Part shown: positions 37,001-49,681 of the stretch, piece after piece
Numbering within the stretch: the stretch's first letter is position 1
Layout of the letters: every line of letters starts with the position of its first letter
Notes under the pieces: model-generated
Told to the model about the DNA's origin: nothing
The model's database searches: none
The model's input: only the letters and a program-made list of their open reading frames with translations
NCBI GenBank assembly: GCA_002803225.1
Contig: NXFV01001986.1
Location: forward strand, 87,675 to 151,674
Origin: Gamarada debralockiae
Lineage: Eukaryota > Ascomycota > Leotiomycetes > Helotiales > Hyphodiscaceae
Length of the DNA: 64,000 nucleotides
Direction of reading: 5' to 3'
Made by a program: the position numbers and the translations under genes

Positions 37001-39520
37001 GTATCTCTGTGAAACATCGCCTGGGAACGAACTCGTCGTTGACTGGACTCCCAATTGTACAAGGGGACTAATGCAAAATATTGTCAGTAAAAACACATGA
37101 GAAGAGATGTAAGTACCCACTTCAGTAGATGTTCTGTGTAAATTTGTTGGTGAGCTGTGTGTCGTGTCCATTTTTGCAGGTTTCCGCCGAGTATTGAGAT
37201 TTCCTGTGGTATTTCTTCACCTACCTCTCCGTCTTCAGTAGTCATGATAGATATTTGTGGCACTAGCACACCGCCTGGAATTCTGGAAAGTTGGGAAGTT
37301 TTCCATGAAGAAAATATTTCCGGATACCAAAGATCGGGTATGGATTTCGATTTGTCAAAAGAGGAATAAACAACGCTGCGGTGTGCGTCCCAAGAGTGGA
37401 CTCCGGGCCGGATGAACGTGCCCGAATCTTCCCGCTGGAAACTGTGGGATTGGAAAGTTCCAGCACTTTGGTTAGCATCCCTGAACGTGCACATGAATGA
37501 GTAGTTGCTCCCTCCAACTGGGTGTTCTGAAGAGCCGATCTGTCCAATAATGAAGCTTTGTAAGGATAAATTTGGCTGGCCGAGCCTGCCAGGAAGAGAG
37601 GTCCATTTGAAGGCTTGAGCTGGAGCATTTGGCTAGGTCATGCATAACCTACTGATGCGAAGAGGCCGAGATGGTTATCAATGTCGGAACATGAGGCGTT
37701 GAACACAGGGACGGACTCTGAGGAGATATTCCGCCAGATGATTTGTAAACTGATCGCCAACGATGATACAGAGTGGTTTTGCATGGAAAGGCTGATTCCA
37801 GGAGAATCATATAGTTTTGGGGTCAGGAATACATGCCAGCTACGCAGGCCCCTTGCGATGTGCTCCCCTCTTCTGTGCTTCCGCCATTCGGCCACCTTTG
37901 TTGTCATCGGGAGGCACACCTAAAGTATTCGATATCGAACGATGAGGCTGGTGAGAAAAAGGGTTTTCCATCGCGATGATGTCATCGAAATGTTGCTGAA
38001 GTTTCATGTCGAGGTTCCGCGAACACGTTTGCGGGCGTAGTAAAATTTGCTGTTGGGTCGTCGCAGTCAGAACTGCCGGAGGAGCCCAGAACATCAAGCT
38101 GAGCAGGTCACACACCAACCCCTTTGAGTTGATGAGCTTCAAATCCTTAGATGGAAAAGATCTTGAAAATTTACACACACAATTCCCTCTCCCGGCATGA
38201 ACTTTCCATAATTTCGGGCTCAGAATCATGGGTGTATTTTTAGCCAATAGACGAGGTTTTTTAGTCATCAAAACATCACGCACGATGCAAATTTGATATA
38301 TTGAAGAAAGGGTGCACTGATTTGATGCCCCCGAATCAGAACTCAAGTTTACAATCGCTGGCCCTCTCGGTGAACAAAAGGGAATTTAAATTTGATAGCT
38401 ATTACTTTTACTCGATACCCGCCACTTGCATTGCGCAGCCAGTGAATGTTCGGTCTATTGTTTGCGAGGTTCTCTGCTGCGTTGAAACGGATCGAACCCC
38501 CAGTGAAGCATTCACAACGCATTTGGACCCTGAATCGTCAAAAAACAGGCCCAACTGTGACTGTTTTGTGCTGAATCTTTCCAATGAGTCCTACAGAAAT
38601 AAAATTTTCTATCTCAAATGACAATCCTAATTTCTTTTTTCAATAAATCCCCTTCCATTGCTTCAGTATTTTAACAAGCGAGGCAGCCCCTTCCCCCGAG
38701 CAAAGCCCAACGTGGATTTACATGACCGGACATCCTCACCTTTGACAACACTTTTCACCTCACAACCGTATCAATTCAAATAGGAGATTTTTCGGTCAAA
38801 CATCGAGTTCAAGTCCCGGTTTCGCTGTCGAGCAAACCAAGTTGTCAATTTCATCAAAACTAACAACTCATCAGGAACCTTCTCCCGGATTAACACCTAG
38901 GGCTTCAGAGTACGTGTTCAACACACGATTTGCTAACCTACTGGATACTGGGGTTTGTAATGGGAAAGAGTCGTGGTGTAGATGTAAGAGTGCGTCCTAT
39001 CTACATAGTGTTTGCTTCAAGGTAGCGTCCTAGCAGCACGGGGTAAGGCAGAGAGTGACTCTCAGAGCACTACGTGAGTGTGAGGACGAGATCTCCCACC
39101 AGGCCGGCGTGGAGGTAGCTTTCCTTTGTTTACGGCACAGCGCACTCTGTGAATTCTCCAAGTAAGTACCCTCCCCACTAACGGCGAAACAGGGACTTGA
39201 ACTTGAACAACTTCTTTTTGTATTTGTTTTCTTCAGGAGTTTAGCGAGAGAGCGAACGAGAGCCGAGGGAAAGTTTTACCAAGCGAGGCGAGCTCTAATC
39301 TTCAATACTTCAGCTTCTTCTCGCTCGACGAATTTCGACAGGGCTAAATCCAAGCTCTTGAGAAGGCTCGGCTTGAGTTATGATTTTGCCAATCAGATGT
39401 CATTCTAATAGCAATATATGTTGAAGTTGTGATGTATTTTTTATTCCCTCTTGCCGCCTAATATCCTTTCAAACCCCGTCAAACCGTACATCTAAACGAG
39501 ATACCAGACAAAATAATCTC
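37001..39520. other. Long unexplained stretch
   Basis: 2.5 kb. Several open frames of 60-170 codons occur on both strands (for example minus 37840-38346) but none shows a family motif or credible splice series. It may hold further decayed genes. Confidence 0.4.
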
Positions 39521-40004
39521 TCATTTATCACACAAGCATAAGTTCAATAAATTGATGTTGTAGGTAATCGTCACCGGTCCCGTAAAATCAATCTCCCCGG
39601 CGCAGATCTGCATCTGTTATCCTACATATGTCAATCTATCATCCTAGCTCGCCCTTTCCTCGAAGTTTACCAGCAAGGGAACTCACCCCATTGGTATTGA
39701 TGCAATAGATTGTCGTACCGGTACACTGCGTGGTACTGGCGGGTCCGCAGACCATGGACTTGACAGAGACGCTGCAACAATATGGCGAGCCGGAGCTGCA
39801 GACGTTGCTTGAGATGGGATTTTGAGTTGGGCAGCTCGAAGGTGTCGGTGCTGGGCTTCGAGGTGGCCACTTGGAAATGGAATCGCGAACTTCGAGATCG
39901 AGCTTTGAGGAAGTGTTGGTGGCAGAATTTTGGAATGGGATGGCGAGGGATGTTGAGAGGAGCGACGAGAGGACGATGGGAATAGAGGAGCATTGAAGAT
40001 GCAT
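39521..40004 (-). CDS. Hydrophobin-like small secreted protein, one Cys of a pair lost
   Basis: Exons 40004-39687 and 39613-39521 give 136 residues. A signal peptide (about 22 residues, LLSTSLA) is followed by a linker with SPAPTPSS and a Cys core: CSSGSPYCC, then single Cys at about 86 and 94, TTIYC, and MQIC. The paralogue at 42.3 kb reads TTICC at the same place, so the first Cys of the second doublet is Tyr here (TAT for TGT/TGC). Hydrophobins have C-CC-C-C-CC-C; with one half-cystine missing, the disulfide set cannot be complete unless the extra Cys in SSCPTQ or the tail LCLCDK compensates. Such proteins coat aerial hyphae and spores. The acceptor ATAACAG was chosen because it continues MQICAGEIDFTGP, parallel to the paralogue. 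Confidence 0.72.
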
Positions 40005-42279
40005 TTGAGTGAGGAGATGATCCGATGAATTTGACTATTGCTATATCACGACAAGTATGGTGATGATGAGCCTTCGATAGTGAAAAGCAACTTGGTGGAA
40101 TGAATATGTGATTGACCTTTTCAAGTATTGAGTCTGGTGAATGGAGAACGAAGTAAGAATTAATGGTATGATTTTCAGATGAGGAGAGGGAGGTGGCATA
40201 AACAATGAATTCAATAGCTGTGCCGGGCCGTTTCTGCTTCCACTCAGTCCACAACCGAGCCAGAAGCCAAATCGCAACAGTTCCAACCAGCCCATTATTT
40301 CTTGGCAGCTTGGCTATGATTGATCTCTCAAAATACTTTTCATTATTTTGGAGCAACCACAAAATTCCATTCCCCCAAGCACCGAAGGATTCGACGCTCG
40401 AGGTATTGGCCAAGAAGATTCACCCGAACCCTTCCCTTTGCTGAATACGGGCGTCTTGTGCTGGCGCTGGAAGAAGTTAGAATCCCTTCATGGTGTTCCT
40501 TACGTTGATGCTGTTGTTATATGAGTTTAAATTGAGCTTGTGTTTGTGTTTGGATGCGCGTACCCGTTCAAGCCTTCTCCGTCGAAGAAGACTTCCCGGC
40601 AACAATAGGTGCACTCAGGAGATAATGCGGCGGCGAACTTCTCCCCACCGAGATATGATGTTGTACTAGCATTCTAGCTTTTCGTAGCCAGATTTTATGG
40701 AAGAGTGCCCAGAATATAGAGCTGCAAGCTGCGTGAAATTCATGGGGTAACAGGGGCCGAGGAACTCATTTAAGTGGAGTGCATTAATCGAAGGCGATCT
40801 TCCTAGTCAAATGATTTCATGACATAAATGTTAACGTTCAGCGAGAATATAAAGAGTTGGAAGTCCCTCGACCGCATGGCCATCAAGCTGGTTTTACTCT
40901 CTTCTAAGGCTCCTTCCCGAGCAAGAGCAGAACTCTCAGCTGGCTGCTGCCAAAAGCCGAACAACATTTCTTGAACAGAACCAATAGAATTCCAGAATAG
41001 CCTTCCTGTGGATAGATTGATCATACAGTGCAAATGCTGTGTCGCCTCAGGATATTCACTTACCCCACTTCCTGATCGCCAACGTTGTCGATGGCTCGAT
41101 GCTTGACATACGCAGAACATGTCGGTAACGATCATGTCGGAACAGGCACTGTCCTCAGTTGAATCTTTCTAAATAAGGACGGATGGTTCGAAAACCACGC
41201 GTCCTGTAACAATACGAACGCAGATTCCATGACAGAGCGCCTATCCTGTCAGAACCTCCGGTGTTAGATCCGAAGTACAACGGTGGTACCACATGAAGTC
41301 TCCTAGGCCATTGAACGCGCGTGGATATGTGACTAGAACGAGTGCTCGACGTTTCGCACGAAAGTCTATAATGCATGCCATCGGTACCCTATTCGTTGCA
41401 CTGCTTCTCTCAACCCAAAATAATGATGTGCAAGGCCCCTGGAAATTTATGCGAGTTGTTATGAGTGAGAAGATTCCTCTGGAACGAACGTGGGCTGAGC
41501 ATCAGGTTCGCGAAAATACACATCCACTGGCCTTCCTCTCTTTGAAAAGTCCTTCGAATGCACACAGCATATACGAAGGGGGAGCTGAAAGTTCCCTCAC
41601 GTACCGGTCCTTGAAAAAGCGCAGGAGCTGGAATGGTCGTACCTCAAACTCGTGCCCTTGGCTCCTTGGTTGAACAGTAAATTTGAAATATTGGCCACAC
41701 AGCGGAGGTACGTTTCCATTCTATTGGGCTTTACTACTGTGGAATTTGCCTGTCTCGGCTCGGGTTGATCTTTAAAGTTGCAAAGAGATCATGAGACAAA
41801 TCCGATGATTAGAAGCTAGCCGTTGGGGTAAAGTAGGAAGTCCTCCCGCGATAAACATTTCTCTTCAGTTTGATCAACACAATCCGGACTCGAGCGGTTT
41901 ATTGGTAAGCCACCTTGTACCATCAAAGGCTTTTACGAGACTCTAGAGGGGAGCTGAATAACGAAGAAGCTAGGAATGAGTGAGCAAAGAGGCAGATTCT
42001 GCCGTACCAACTCCAATGGCTTGCTGGTGAGACCTGCCAAATGGAAACTCAGCCCGAATACGAAGCAAAGGTTCCCTCGAGAGACGAAAATAGATAGATT
42101 TCTTGTTAAGTGTTTGTATGCAGAACTTGGGCCGATCTCAGAGCTGATAAGTCTATAAAGAGAGGTTCTCCTACTACGCTGAAGCTGCACCATCAACAGC
42201 ATCAAGAATCAGATTACCAAGCAAACTTTCAACACAATTCAAAAGTACCCAGTTCCCAAAAGCTTCCACAACCGCCAAA
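40005..42279. other. Intergenic region between the two hydrophobin-like genes
   Basis: 2.3 kb. Frames at 40803-41135 (minus) and 41293-41673 (plus) have no recognisable domain. The stretch just before 42280 is an A/C-rich leader of the second hydrophobin-like gene. Confidence 0.4.
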
Positions 42280-42831
42280 ATGCAATTCACCAGCCTTGCC
42301 GCTTTCCTTGCCATGACCATCGTCGGAGTCGCAGCAGTTCCAGGCTATTCTCCTCCAGGTCATGGTGGCCCGCCCCCACCACCTCCACCAACGCCATCCC
42401 CACCTTCCGTCATCACCCAATCAGTAAGCCCTCTTCAAATATCCTATTTTCCAGGCTTTTTAGCTAACCACCGCCTAGAACACCTGCTCCAGCGGCTCTC
42501 CTTATTGCTGTTCTCCAGCCAACGTTGGCGGCGGAACTACCTGCGTCTTGTCCCAGGCCGGGGCCCAGTGCACCACCACCACCATCTGCTGCAATAACCT
42601 TGGTGGTGTAAGGTCTCTCTTATTCTCAAATTATTGAATCTCCCATCCCATCTTTTACACTCTTCACCCATCCAAGGCTACAGCTTAATATCATTCGAGA
42701 CCCTCAACTACTCAGACTGCTTCCTTGCAGTTCTCAAACATGATGAAAGTTTTCTAATATATTTCACCATCTTCTAGGGTCAAATTTGCGCCGCCAGCGC
42801 CGGTCTCAATCAGCCAGTCGTCTTCCAGTAG
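42280..42831 (+). CDS. Hydrophobin-like small secreted protein
   Basis: Exons 42280-42423, 42479-42607 and 42778-42831 give 108 residues. A signal peptide (MQFTSLAAFLAMTIVGVAAV) is followed by a Gly/Pro-rich linker (seven prolines in a row near residue 32) and an eight-Cys core in the hydrophobin order: C-x6-CC-x10-C-x8-C-x5-CC-x8-C. The third spacing (10) is shorter than in classical class I hydrophobins, so hydrophobin-like is the safer name. Expected to be secreted to the hyphal or spore surface and to self-assemble at air-water interfaces. The tail after the last Cys is AASAGLNQPVVFQ. It is a paralogue of the minus-strand gene 2.3 kb upstream. Confidence 0.82.
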
Positions 42832-43470
42832 ACGAGTTCTCGTCTCCTCTCGACTTTCGCTGCACTCTTCTTTGCATGACGTCATTTTCGCTGCAGTCGC
42901 GAGTAATTGCTTAGTCTCCTGCAAAAGGAGCAAAGGACAATTTCTGCAGGTCATGAGGTTTGAGATTAGACTTTTAGGGTTTAGATGTTAGATGTTAGAT
43001 CTTGCAGGTAGATGGAAGCGGAGGAAAACGCTCGTTACATACCATAAAAAACCGGCTTACCTAGTTAACGTGCTTCTGAAGAAGGACATAGTTAGAATTC
43101 AATACGTGATAAGCCACCATATCTTGAAGAGTCTTGCGATTGGCGAATTTAACGCCGCTGTCTTTGCCCTTCCATTAGGTCAGTCACGTGGGGTTGGGAA
43201 AAGGGGGATCCGCGGATCAAGCGAGAGCCAGATTTTTCGGGCTCCTCGCAAACAATTTCTCAAAATTTAAGCGAGAAGCTTTAGCGTGAAGAACGAAGAC
43301 CCTCATGAAATGCATTTGAGTCATTTCGGGAGAGTTTTCACTCTTCAAATAATGGGTAGGACCTATTGGAGCATCTTCTTTGTCTTCTGTTTCTTCCATC
43401 CATCTCAATTTGAGACGGTCCGAGGCAACCCTTTTCCTGCTGCCCGCAACTATCGTGACAATTTGCCGTC
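42832..43470. promoter_or_regulatory. Intergenic region with an E-box upstream of the PLP decarboxylase
   Basis: No gene. A palindromic CACGTG lies at 43185-43190, 280 bp before the decarboxylase ATG. Confidence 0.35.
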
Positions 43471-45073
43471 ATGACTTTCTCAGTCGCCTCATCTTACACT
43501 AAAATCCGTTCCATAGTGGAATTCTCATCCAACGATGCCCTCCCAGCGGCGTCATCAATCCAAAAAGCAACCGCGTCGCTCCTTTCGTCGCTCCCAGTCA
43601 CAGGACTTGGCGAGGAAGCAACCGAAACTCACCTCCTGTCCGATATAACCCTTGGGTTCAATGGGCCCAAAACATCCTCCAATTACTACGGTTTCGTCAC
43701 CGGAGGCGTATTCCCTATCGCCGAAGTGGCTGACAATATTGTCACGGCGTTTGATCAGAATGTCCAGGTACACCTACCCGACCAGAGTATCAGCACGATA
43801 GTAGAAGACAGGGCACTGAGCATGCTTGTGGAGCTATTAAATCTGGGAGCGGGCTGGGAAGGAAGGACATTCACGACCGGCGCTACGGGTGCAAATATCC
43901 TCGGCCTGGCTTGTGGAAGGGAGGCAGTGATTAATAAGCGTCTCGAGGGAAAGCCCGGTGTAGGTGAGGTAGGGCTTCTAGCTGCCTGCATGGAGGCTGG
44001 AGTCGAGAAGATTCAAGTTTTGACTGCGATGGGTCATAGTTCATTGTATAAAGCTGCGAGTGTGGCTGGGCTTGGACGGACTTCGGTGAAGGATATTCCA
44101 TTCAGCAAGGACGAGCCTTGGAGGATGGATATTGATTTGCTTGAGCGAGAGTTGAAGCGCGCGGATGAGGGAATTGTCAGCATCGTTGCGCTGAGTGCTG
44201 GAGAAGTAAACACTGGAAGGTTTGCAACAGCTGGATTGGACGAAATGAGGGAAATTCGAGATCTTTGCGATAAGTATGGTGCTTGGCTGCATGTTGATGG
44301 AGGTAAGCGCGGGCCTCTCATTTCCCGACTTCAAATTTGGAACTGATTTTTGGCAGCTTTTGGAATCTTTGCCCGCTGCTTACCAAGGACATCCGAATTT
44401 TCGTCCTTAATCAATACTGTATCCGGCCTAGAACTGGCTGACTCGATCACGGGAGATGGTCATAAGATGCTGAACGTCGTATGTTTCGTGTCTCCCCCTT
44501 TGAAGCTATCAAACTAATTATTCTTAGCCGTATGACTGTGGCTTCTTCCTGACTCGATCCTCGAGCATTCTCTCCTCAATTTTTCAAAATCCAAATGCAA
44601 CTTATCTCTCGTCGGGTCCCTCGTCTGTGCCTTCACCTCTCAACATAGGGCTCGAGAACTCTCGACGATTCAGAGCCTTGCCAGTCTACGCAGTTCTTCT
44701 CGCATATGGCCGTGTTGGTTTGGGAGAGATGTTTGCGAGACAAGTGAGACTCGCGCGAGCGGTTTCCGAATTGTTGGACTCGAATGAGGGATATGAATTA
44801 TTGGTTCAAGGACCGCATTCAGACCACGAGGGAGCAACTGATGGACCTTCATTCAAGGACACGCACATCATTGTTTTGTTTCGAGCGAAAGATGACAATG
44901 TAAACGGAGAATTGGTAAAGAGAATCAACTTGACGAGGAAAATGTATGTCTCTGGTACCAAATGGGACGGAAAGCCAGCTTGTAGGATTGCTGTGAGTAC
45001 TTGGAAGGTTGATGTTGAGACGGATTTGAAGTTGGTTCGTGGAGTGCTTGAAGAGGCTTTAACGAAGGGATAA
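43471..45073 (+). CDS. PLP-dependent group II decarboxylase
   Basis: Exons 43471-44302, 44357-44478 and 44528-45073 give 499 residues. It belongs to the aromatic-amino-acid/glutamate decarboxylase fold. Visible features are TTGATGANILGLACGRE (phosphate-binding region), MGHSSLYKA with the His that stacks on the cofactor, WLHVDGA with the Asp that pairs the pyridine nitrogen (joined across the first intron), and GDGHKMLNVPYDCGFF with the Schiff-base lysine, about K314. The reaction would be removal of CO2 from an L-amino acid to give an amine; the substrate cannot be told. It is cytosolic. Related fungal genes occur in secondary-metabolite clusters, but no synthase is in this window. The start ATG is preceded by a normal purine at -3. 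Confidence 0.9.
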
Positions 45074-45439
45074 CAGTGAGGCAGAATGAGAACGACGTCC
45101 CAAATCTAAAAAGTTTCTCAACTTCGTCTCGAGAAGCAAGAGAAATTTAACGTCAACTACCTTCACTGTATAGGTCACAGATTGCACGAGTCATATGACT
45201 CCGGGCTTAACTGAACAGCCTCAGTCATTCGCTTCGAGGGAACCAAAGTTAAGAGATGAACGAGGATCGAAAGTTCAGCTCGACATTTAACCTCCAGCAA
45301 ACAGTATCAAGTGATTCACCACCCTCACCCAGCTTTATGATCATTACCCGAAATACCTTGATGCGCGCTCTCGTTCAATCGTAATCGACAAGGGAAGCCG
45401 CGTTCTGAGACCTGAAATCTCGCGGCCTTGCCAACCACA

Positions 45440-45493
45440 ATGAGCTTCAGCTACGGCATAGGCGACTTTATCGCCGTTGGACAGCTTGCTTGA
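45440..45493 (+). pseudogene. Fragment of a fungal STAND-type N-terminus
   Basis: MSFSYGIGDFIAVGQLA followed at once by TGA. This opening is typical of fungal STAND and related death-effector-like proteins, where a Trp usually follows (TGG; here TGA). No continuation was found before the transcription-factor relic begins. Confidence 0.4.
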
Positions 45494-45649
45494 TCATGGT
45501 CATTGGTTGCACCACTCTTCAGCTAACAGGGTAGATACCTAATAATACATCAGAAAAGTTCAACATTCCCCATGATAAGATCAATCAGAGTTGAAGGAAC
45601 AGCGACGTCGAGTCGGTTGAGAATCTTCTTTTGCTGGCACTTTATCTAC

Positions 45650-46660
45650 TCTTCGATCCATCCGGACTGACTCCCTGGATCGTGGTGGTCGTCCTAACCT
45701 GCTTAGCAATCTCGATTGGATCGCTCAAGAGGCTTCTCGAACTGAAGACTTATCTCCACAGTTGGAGTTGCGCCACCGTCTGTACTGGAGCACCTTTGTC
45801 TTGGACCAGATGTTGTCCCTTTCGTTGGGGCTTCCAACCGGGTTCAACGACGACAAGGCCGAGATCTCCCTAACGGGAGTCACAATCGAATAGTTTGGCA
45901 CTCTTGATGGATTTCAGTACACATTTGCACACCAGGTCAGTCGATACATCATCCAGCTGCGCCAGTTAGAAGAGAAGATTATAAAAAGGGTCTACTTAGC
46001 TAGCAGGACTTCCATCAGTTGTCTTAGCGGCGCCAAAAAAAGGATGGTGATTCATGATTTGAGATTTCAAATCGAGAACTGGTACAGCCAGGGTTGTCTG
46101 CTTTCACCTACTGAGAATGACAACGTCCCGTTCCATAACACCATTTCATGGCTCACAGTCAGGTACTACAACCTCCTCATTCTCCTTCATGGCCCGTCAC
46201 ATTTTAACTCGGAACTCTCTCCGAGCAACTCTCGGACCTGCAGCAATACATTCAAAAGTCTGTGCAATCGAGCACCATATTACTTCAGCAACGGTAGCTT
46301 CCTCTGAATTGGATCACTCTATACCGGTTCCTTCTGATCTGCGCTATTCTCTTATACTGCTTTATGCGCAACAACCGTCGCCCGTTAGCTGCTGAAATGG
46401 AAGCCATTATGTGTGTTGAGATCCTGGAAGCTTTCTAGCCACGCTGGGCCATTGCAAGAAGTGCGCATGTCTTTCGAACATTTGCGACAATGATCAACAA
46501 AAACACTACAGCAAATGCTGCGGTATCACCAGACTCCACTCGGCATTCATTATTTCAGGGCAGCAATGCAAGTAAGCTCATATGCGAATCAAATGAGCTG
46601 ATCAAAGACGTGCTGGGAAAGTCGAGCGCATACAACTATAACTTGGATAGCCGAGTCTAA
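45650..46660 (+). pseudogene. Fungal-specific transcription factor pseudogene (middle homology region)
   Basis: LRHRLYWSTFVLDQMLSLSLG near 45770 is the signature of the Fungal_trans regulatory domain of Zn2Cys6 transcription factors. It is followed by TGFNDDKAEISL and a TAG, SRYIIQLRQLEEKII, and FQIENWYSQGCLLSP to HNTISWLTVRYYNLLILLH (46044-46195). A shift leads to LSDLQQYIQKSVQSSTILL, an in-frame TAG, LPLNWITLYRF, another TAG, RWAIARSAHVFRTFA, and an end at TAA 46660. No Zn2Cys6 cluster was found upstream. The domain order is right, but stops and shifts make it non-functional. Confidence 0.72.
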
Positions 46661-46905
46661 TTTCTATATTCTATATTTAAATTGCGGGGGGGAAATGTCA
46701 TCCAAACTGTTACTCATTTACTTACACTCAAAGCGTAGGTCGGAGATCTATTTGGACTAATGTAATGTACTTCCAAGTCGTTCATTTCGGCGAATCACAA
46801 GTCATGAAGATTAAGAAGGTGAGAGGATCCGGGAACCGTATGGATGAAAGTGTAAAGTTGAATATGTATTTGTCTTTCTACCACTTAGTCAATCGAAATC
46901 TGTGT

Positions 46906-49681
46906 TCACTCTTCATGTTCTCCCTTGCCCTTATCCATATTGAAATTGTCAGCCCGTGCCGCGTACTGTCTTGCTCTGCCAGCCTCATCTACGTTGTCGT
47001 GGACTTCGTCAATGTAGGCTTTAAACGACCTTGACAGCTTTACCACTGCTTTGATGTGATTTGCCTCAAGGACTATGGAGGCCAGCCTCTTATCATTGGC
47101 GTCTTTCCTTGCTAAAGCTACCGCTGTTTGAATAGCTGACAGTCTTATTAGCATAATCTTTTAGCCGAGATAATAAGCCTCGAAAGGAACGAACCATTTC
47201 GGATTTCGCGACCATTCCATTTGATACGCTTGAGTGCCTCGTCATACATTGTATAGATTCTCGTAGACCCTGGGACCTTGATAGCTGCGTCTTTCTCAAG
47301 CCTGCGAAAATTATTTTCCCAGATCAAAACGCGATCATTATCCACAAGCGGAGGGTAGTAGAGAGCCACATGAATGCGGGAGATAAAGGCATCATCAAAG
47401 GTCCCAACCCGATTTGTAGTGATGAATAAGATGCCTCGAAAATATTCTAGAGCTCTGAGGAAAACTACCGCGACGAAGTCAGCTCTCTTTTGGATGTCAT
47501 TCACGCAGCAAATATAACATACCCGAGACAAGACTATTCCTTTCAAGTTGATCTGGTGCGCGTTGTTCAAGATAGATATCGGCCTCATCCATTAAAATCA
47601 CAGCACCCCATTTCTCACCAAGCTCGAAATACCATTTGATGTTCTCTTGAACATCTGACGCGGTAATGCCCAAATCGCCACAAGTCAGTGGTAGTAGGGG
47701 GCGTTTCATGTAATCCGCCACGATTTCTAGATGTCGTTCGAATAAGCCGCTGCATATTCCAACTTGTCAAATATTGGCAGAAAACATACCTGCTGTACAC
47801 GTTTTTCCAACTCCCGGGGTTCCATGCAATAGGAATATTTGACCTTCTCCTTTCTCCTGTATAAAATCAGCAGACCATGCTTTTACCTCGTTTCTAGGCT
47901 GCTTGTTGCTCCAAACAATAGACTGGATAGTGTTTTTGATGTCATCCGGTAGAATCAAGTTGTCAAATGGCGCTTCTTCAACTTTGAGATCATGAACCTG
48001 ATCAATATGGAAGGACACTAGAATTTAGCCGTAAGCCCATGACTCATGAATGCGTAATCCATGGTTATCTATACCCACACCACTTTTGCTCTTTGAGAGC
48101 ATAGCCTCGAAGTACGTAATCACTAAGAAAGTACAGGTGGGGTTCACCATGTGTTTTGGCGTCGCTAACGTTGATGGAATCAAACATTATGGATGGTTGC
48201 ATTTTCCTGAAAGAGGAAGTAATACAGAACTCGCATTCGCATCCCCTGTGTGATGGAATCTGTCTCCAATCCTTATAGGCGTCCCTAAATTCCATGGTCA
48301 TTTCGTGCCGTTTTTCCTTTTGGAGATCGTGTTTAAGGTAAGATTTGAAGCCAATAACAACACGGCCGTTAAGCTAGCTAAATTGTCAGTACTTACAACG
48401 TCGAAAATATGAAGTTGATACGTCGGGTAAGCCGCAGACTTCAGGACGCCTGCCGAGCAATACTATACGATAATAGAGGCGAATACGGACCTGAATTTGT
48501 GGCTCGGCAGGGTCTGCAAGTGTGGTGCCATCATAATTTCTATACGCAGGTGAACAGAACTCCCAGTACCTTTGTCCTTTTCTTTGGAGCTGTCTTTCGT
48601 AATCGGGATTATCATGAAAATCTTTGGGGTACACGTTGAGTGAGACGATTTCCCTTTCACCTTCGAAATACTCGATGCCAGTGGTTCGACTCTCTGATGC
48701 GATGTCCCCTCCTCTGCAAACCATACCCCAGCCTCCCACATTCCACGCCGGTATACTCCAACGTTTGTCGTACGGATCAGCCGTGGGGTTTCCAAGTTTT
48801 CCTAAATAGTGTAGATGTAGGCTAGGGCACTGCTGTAAATGTCCAACCCTCATCGGGATAGGTAATCTGCCCTCTCTGTCTTTGACGTAAACATCCTGAC
48901 CCGGTCTAAACAGCATCCAGAGATTCCTAAATGTCGCCATTGGCGGGGATCTCTGGTGACACAGATGCTCGGCTCTTATATTATCTCCCCATAGTTCGTC
49001 GATGAGGCGGAGCAAGACATCGATATCATCGTTACACAGCTTCATGTATTCACTAGAATGAGACGTAGGGTGATTGGTCTTGTAAGACTCTAGTAAACTT
49101 AAATGGTGTACCAATACTGCGTACGGCTCTTGAATTACCACTGGATGATTCTGTAAGTTCAAACCAGGCCAGTAGTCCACAACATGTCGTAAGGCATTGA
49201 TCAGGTAAGTTGAGTAGATCTTAATAGAAGTTTTCCAAGGAATTTGTTGCCACTGATCCGGTAAACTTTTTGGTACTTTGGTGGTCAGTACCTCCAATAC
49301 CGTCTGTTGTGATAGAGTTTTCGTAGCTCCGGTGTCGCCGATTAGAATTGGTTCAGCACTCTCATCGTTTCTCACAATAGTACCTTCTTTATCTTTGCAT
49401 ATGAGATGATAGAGTATTTTTGGAGGAGGGGTCTTATATTCTGGGGCTTTGGCGTCAATGGTATCTGTATTTTCTTCACCCATATTCGACTTCGGCGATT
49501 GGTTGTGTCTGGTTTCCTTGTTCAGAGATGTTGGCAGTTCTTGAGATAGTGCTTCATCATTTAGCGAATAGGGCACCTATCCGGTGGTTAATAGTTTAGA
49601 GTGAATAACACTGATGGATTTTACCTGTGTGTCTACAACCGCTGGATCTGGCAAATTTAGGACGTTTGTTTGAGCCGCCAT
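46906..49681 (-). CDS. Fungal AAA+ ATPase with DUF7025-like N-terminal region
   Basis: Seven exons: 49681-49625, 49576-48491, 48373-48079, 48017-47790, 47726-47523, 47464-47195 and 47135-46906; 789 residues with every junction in frame. The N-terminal 480 residues match the region fungi place before this ATPase (LYHLICKDKEG, then GQDVYVKDREGRLP, RYWEFCSPAYRNYDG, LNGRVVIGFKSYL). The AAA+ core has Walker A GTPGVGKT (545-552), Walker B VILMDEAD (about 598-605), sensor 1 ITTNRV and an arginine in SRIH. A lid domain and charged tail follow. Family members are expanded and variable in moulds and often sit near HET and STAND genes; substrate unknown. It is divergent from a STAND-like gene (710 bp gap), which suggests shared control. 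Confidence 0.88.

Noticed and set aside
37840..38346. 168-codon minus-strand frame
   Set aside because: Long enough to note, but no motif, and opposite-strand frames of similar size overlap it.
41293..41673. 126-codon plus-strand frame with a hydrophobic start after an inner Met
   Set aside because: Signal-peptide-like stretch is internal and the rest is not protein-like.
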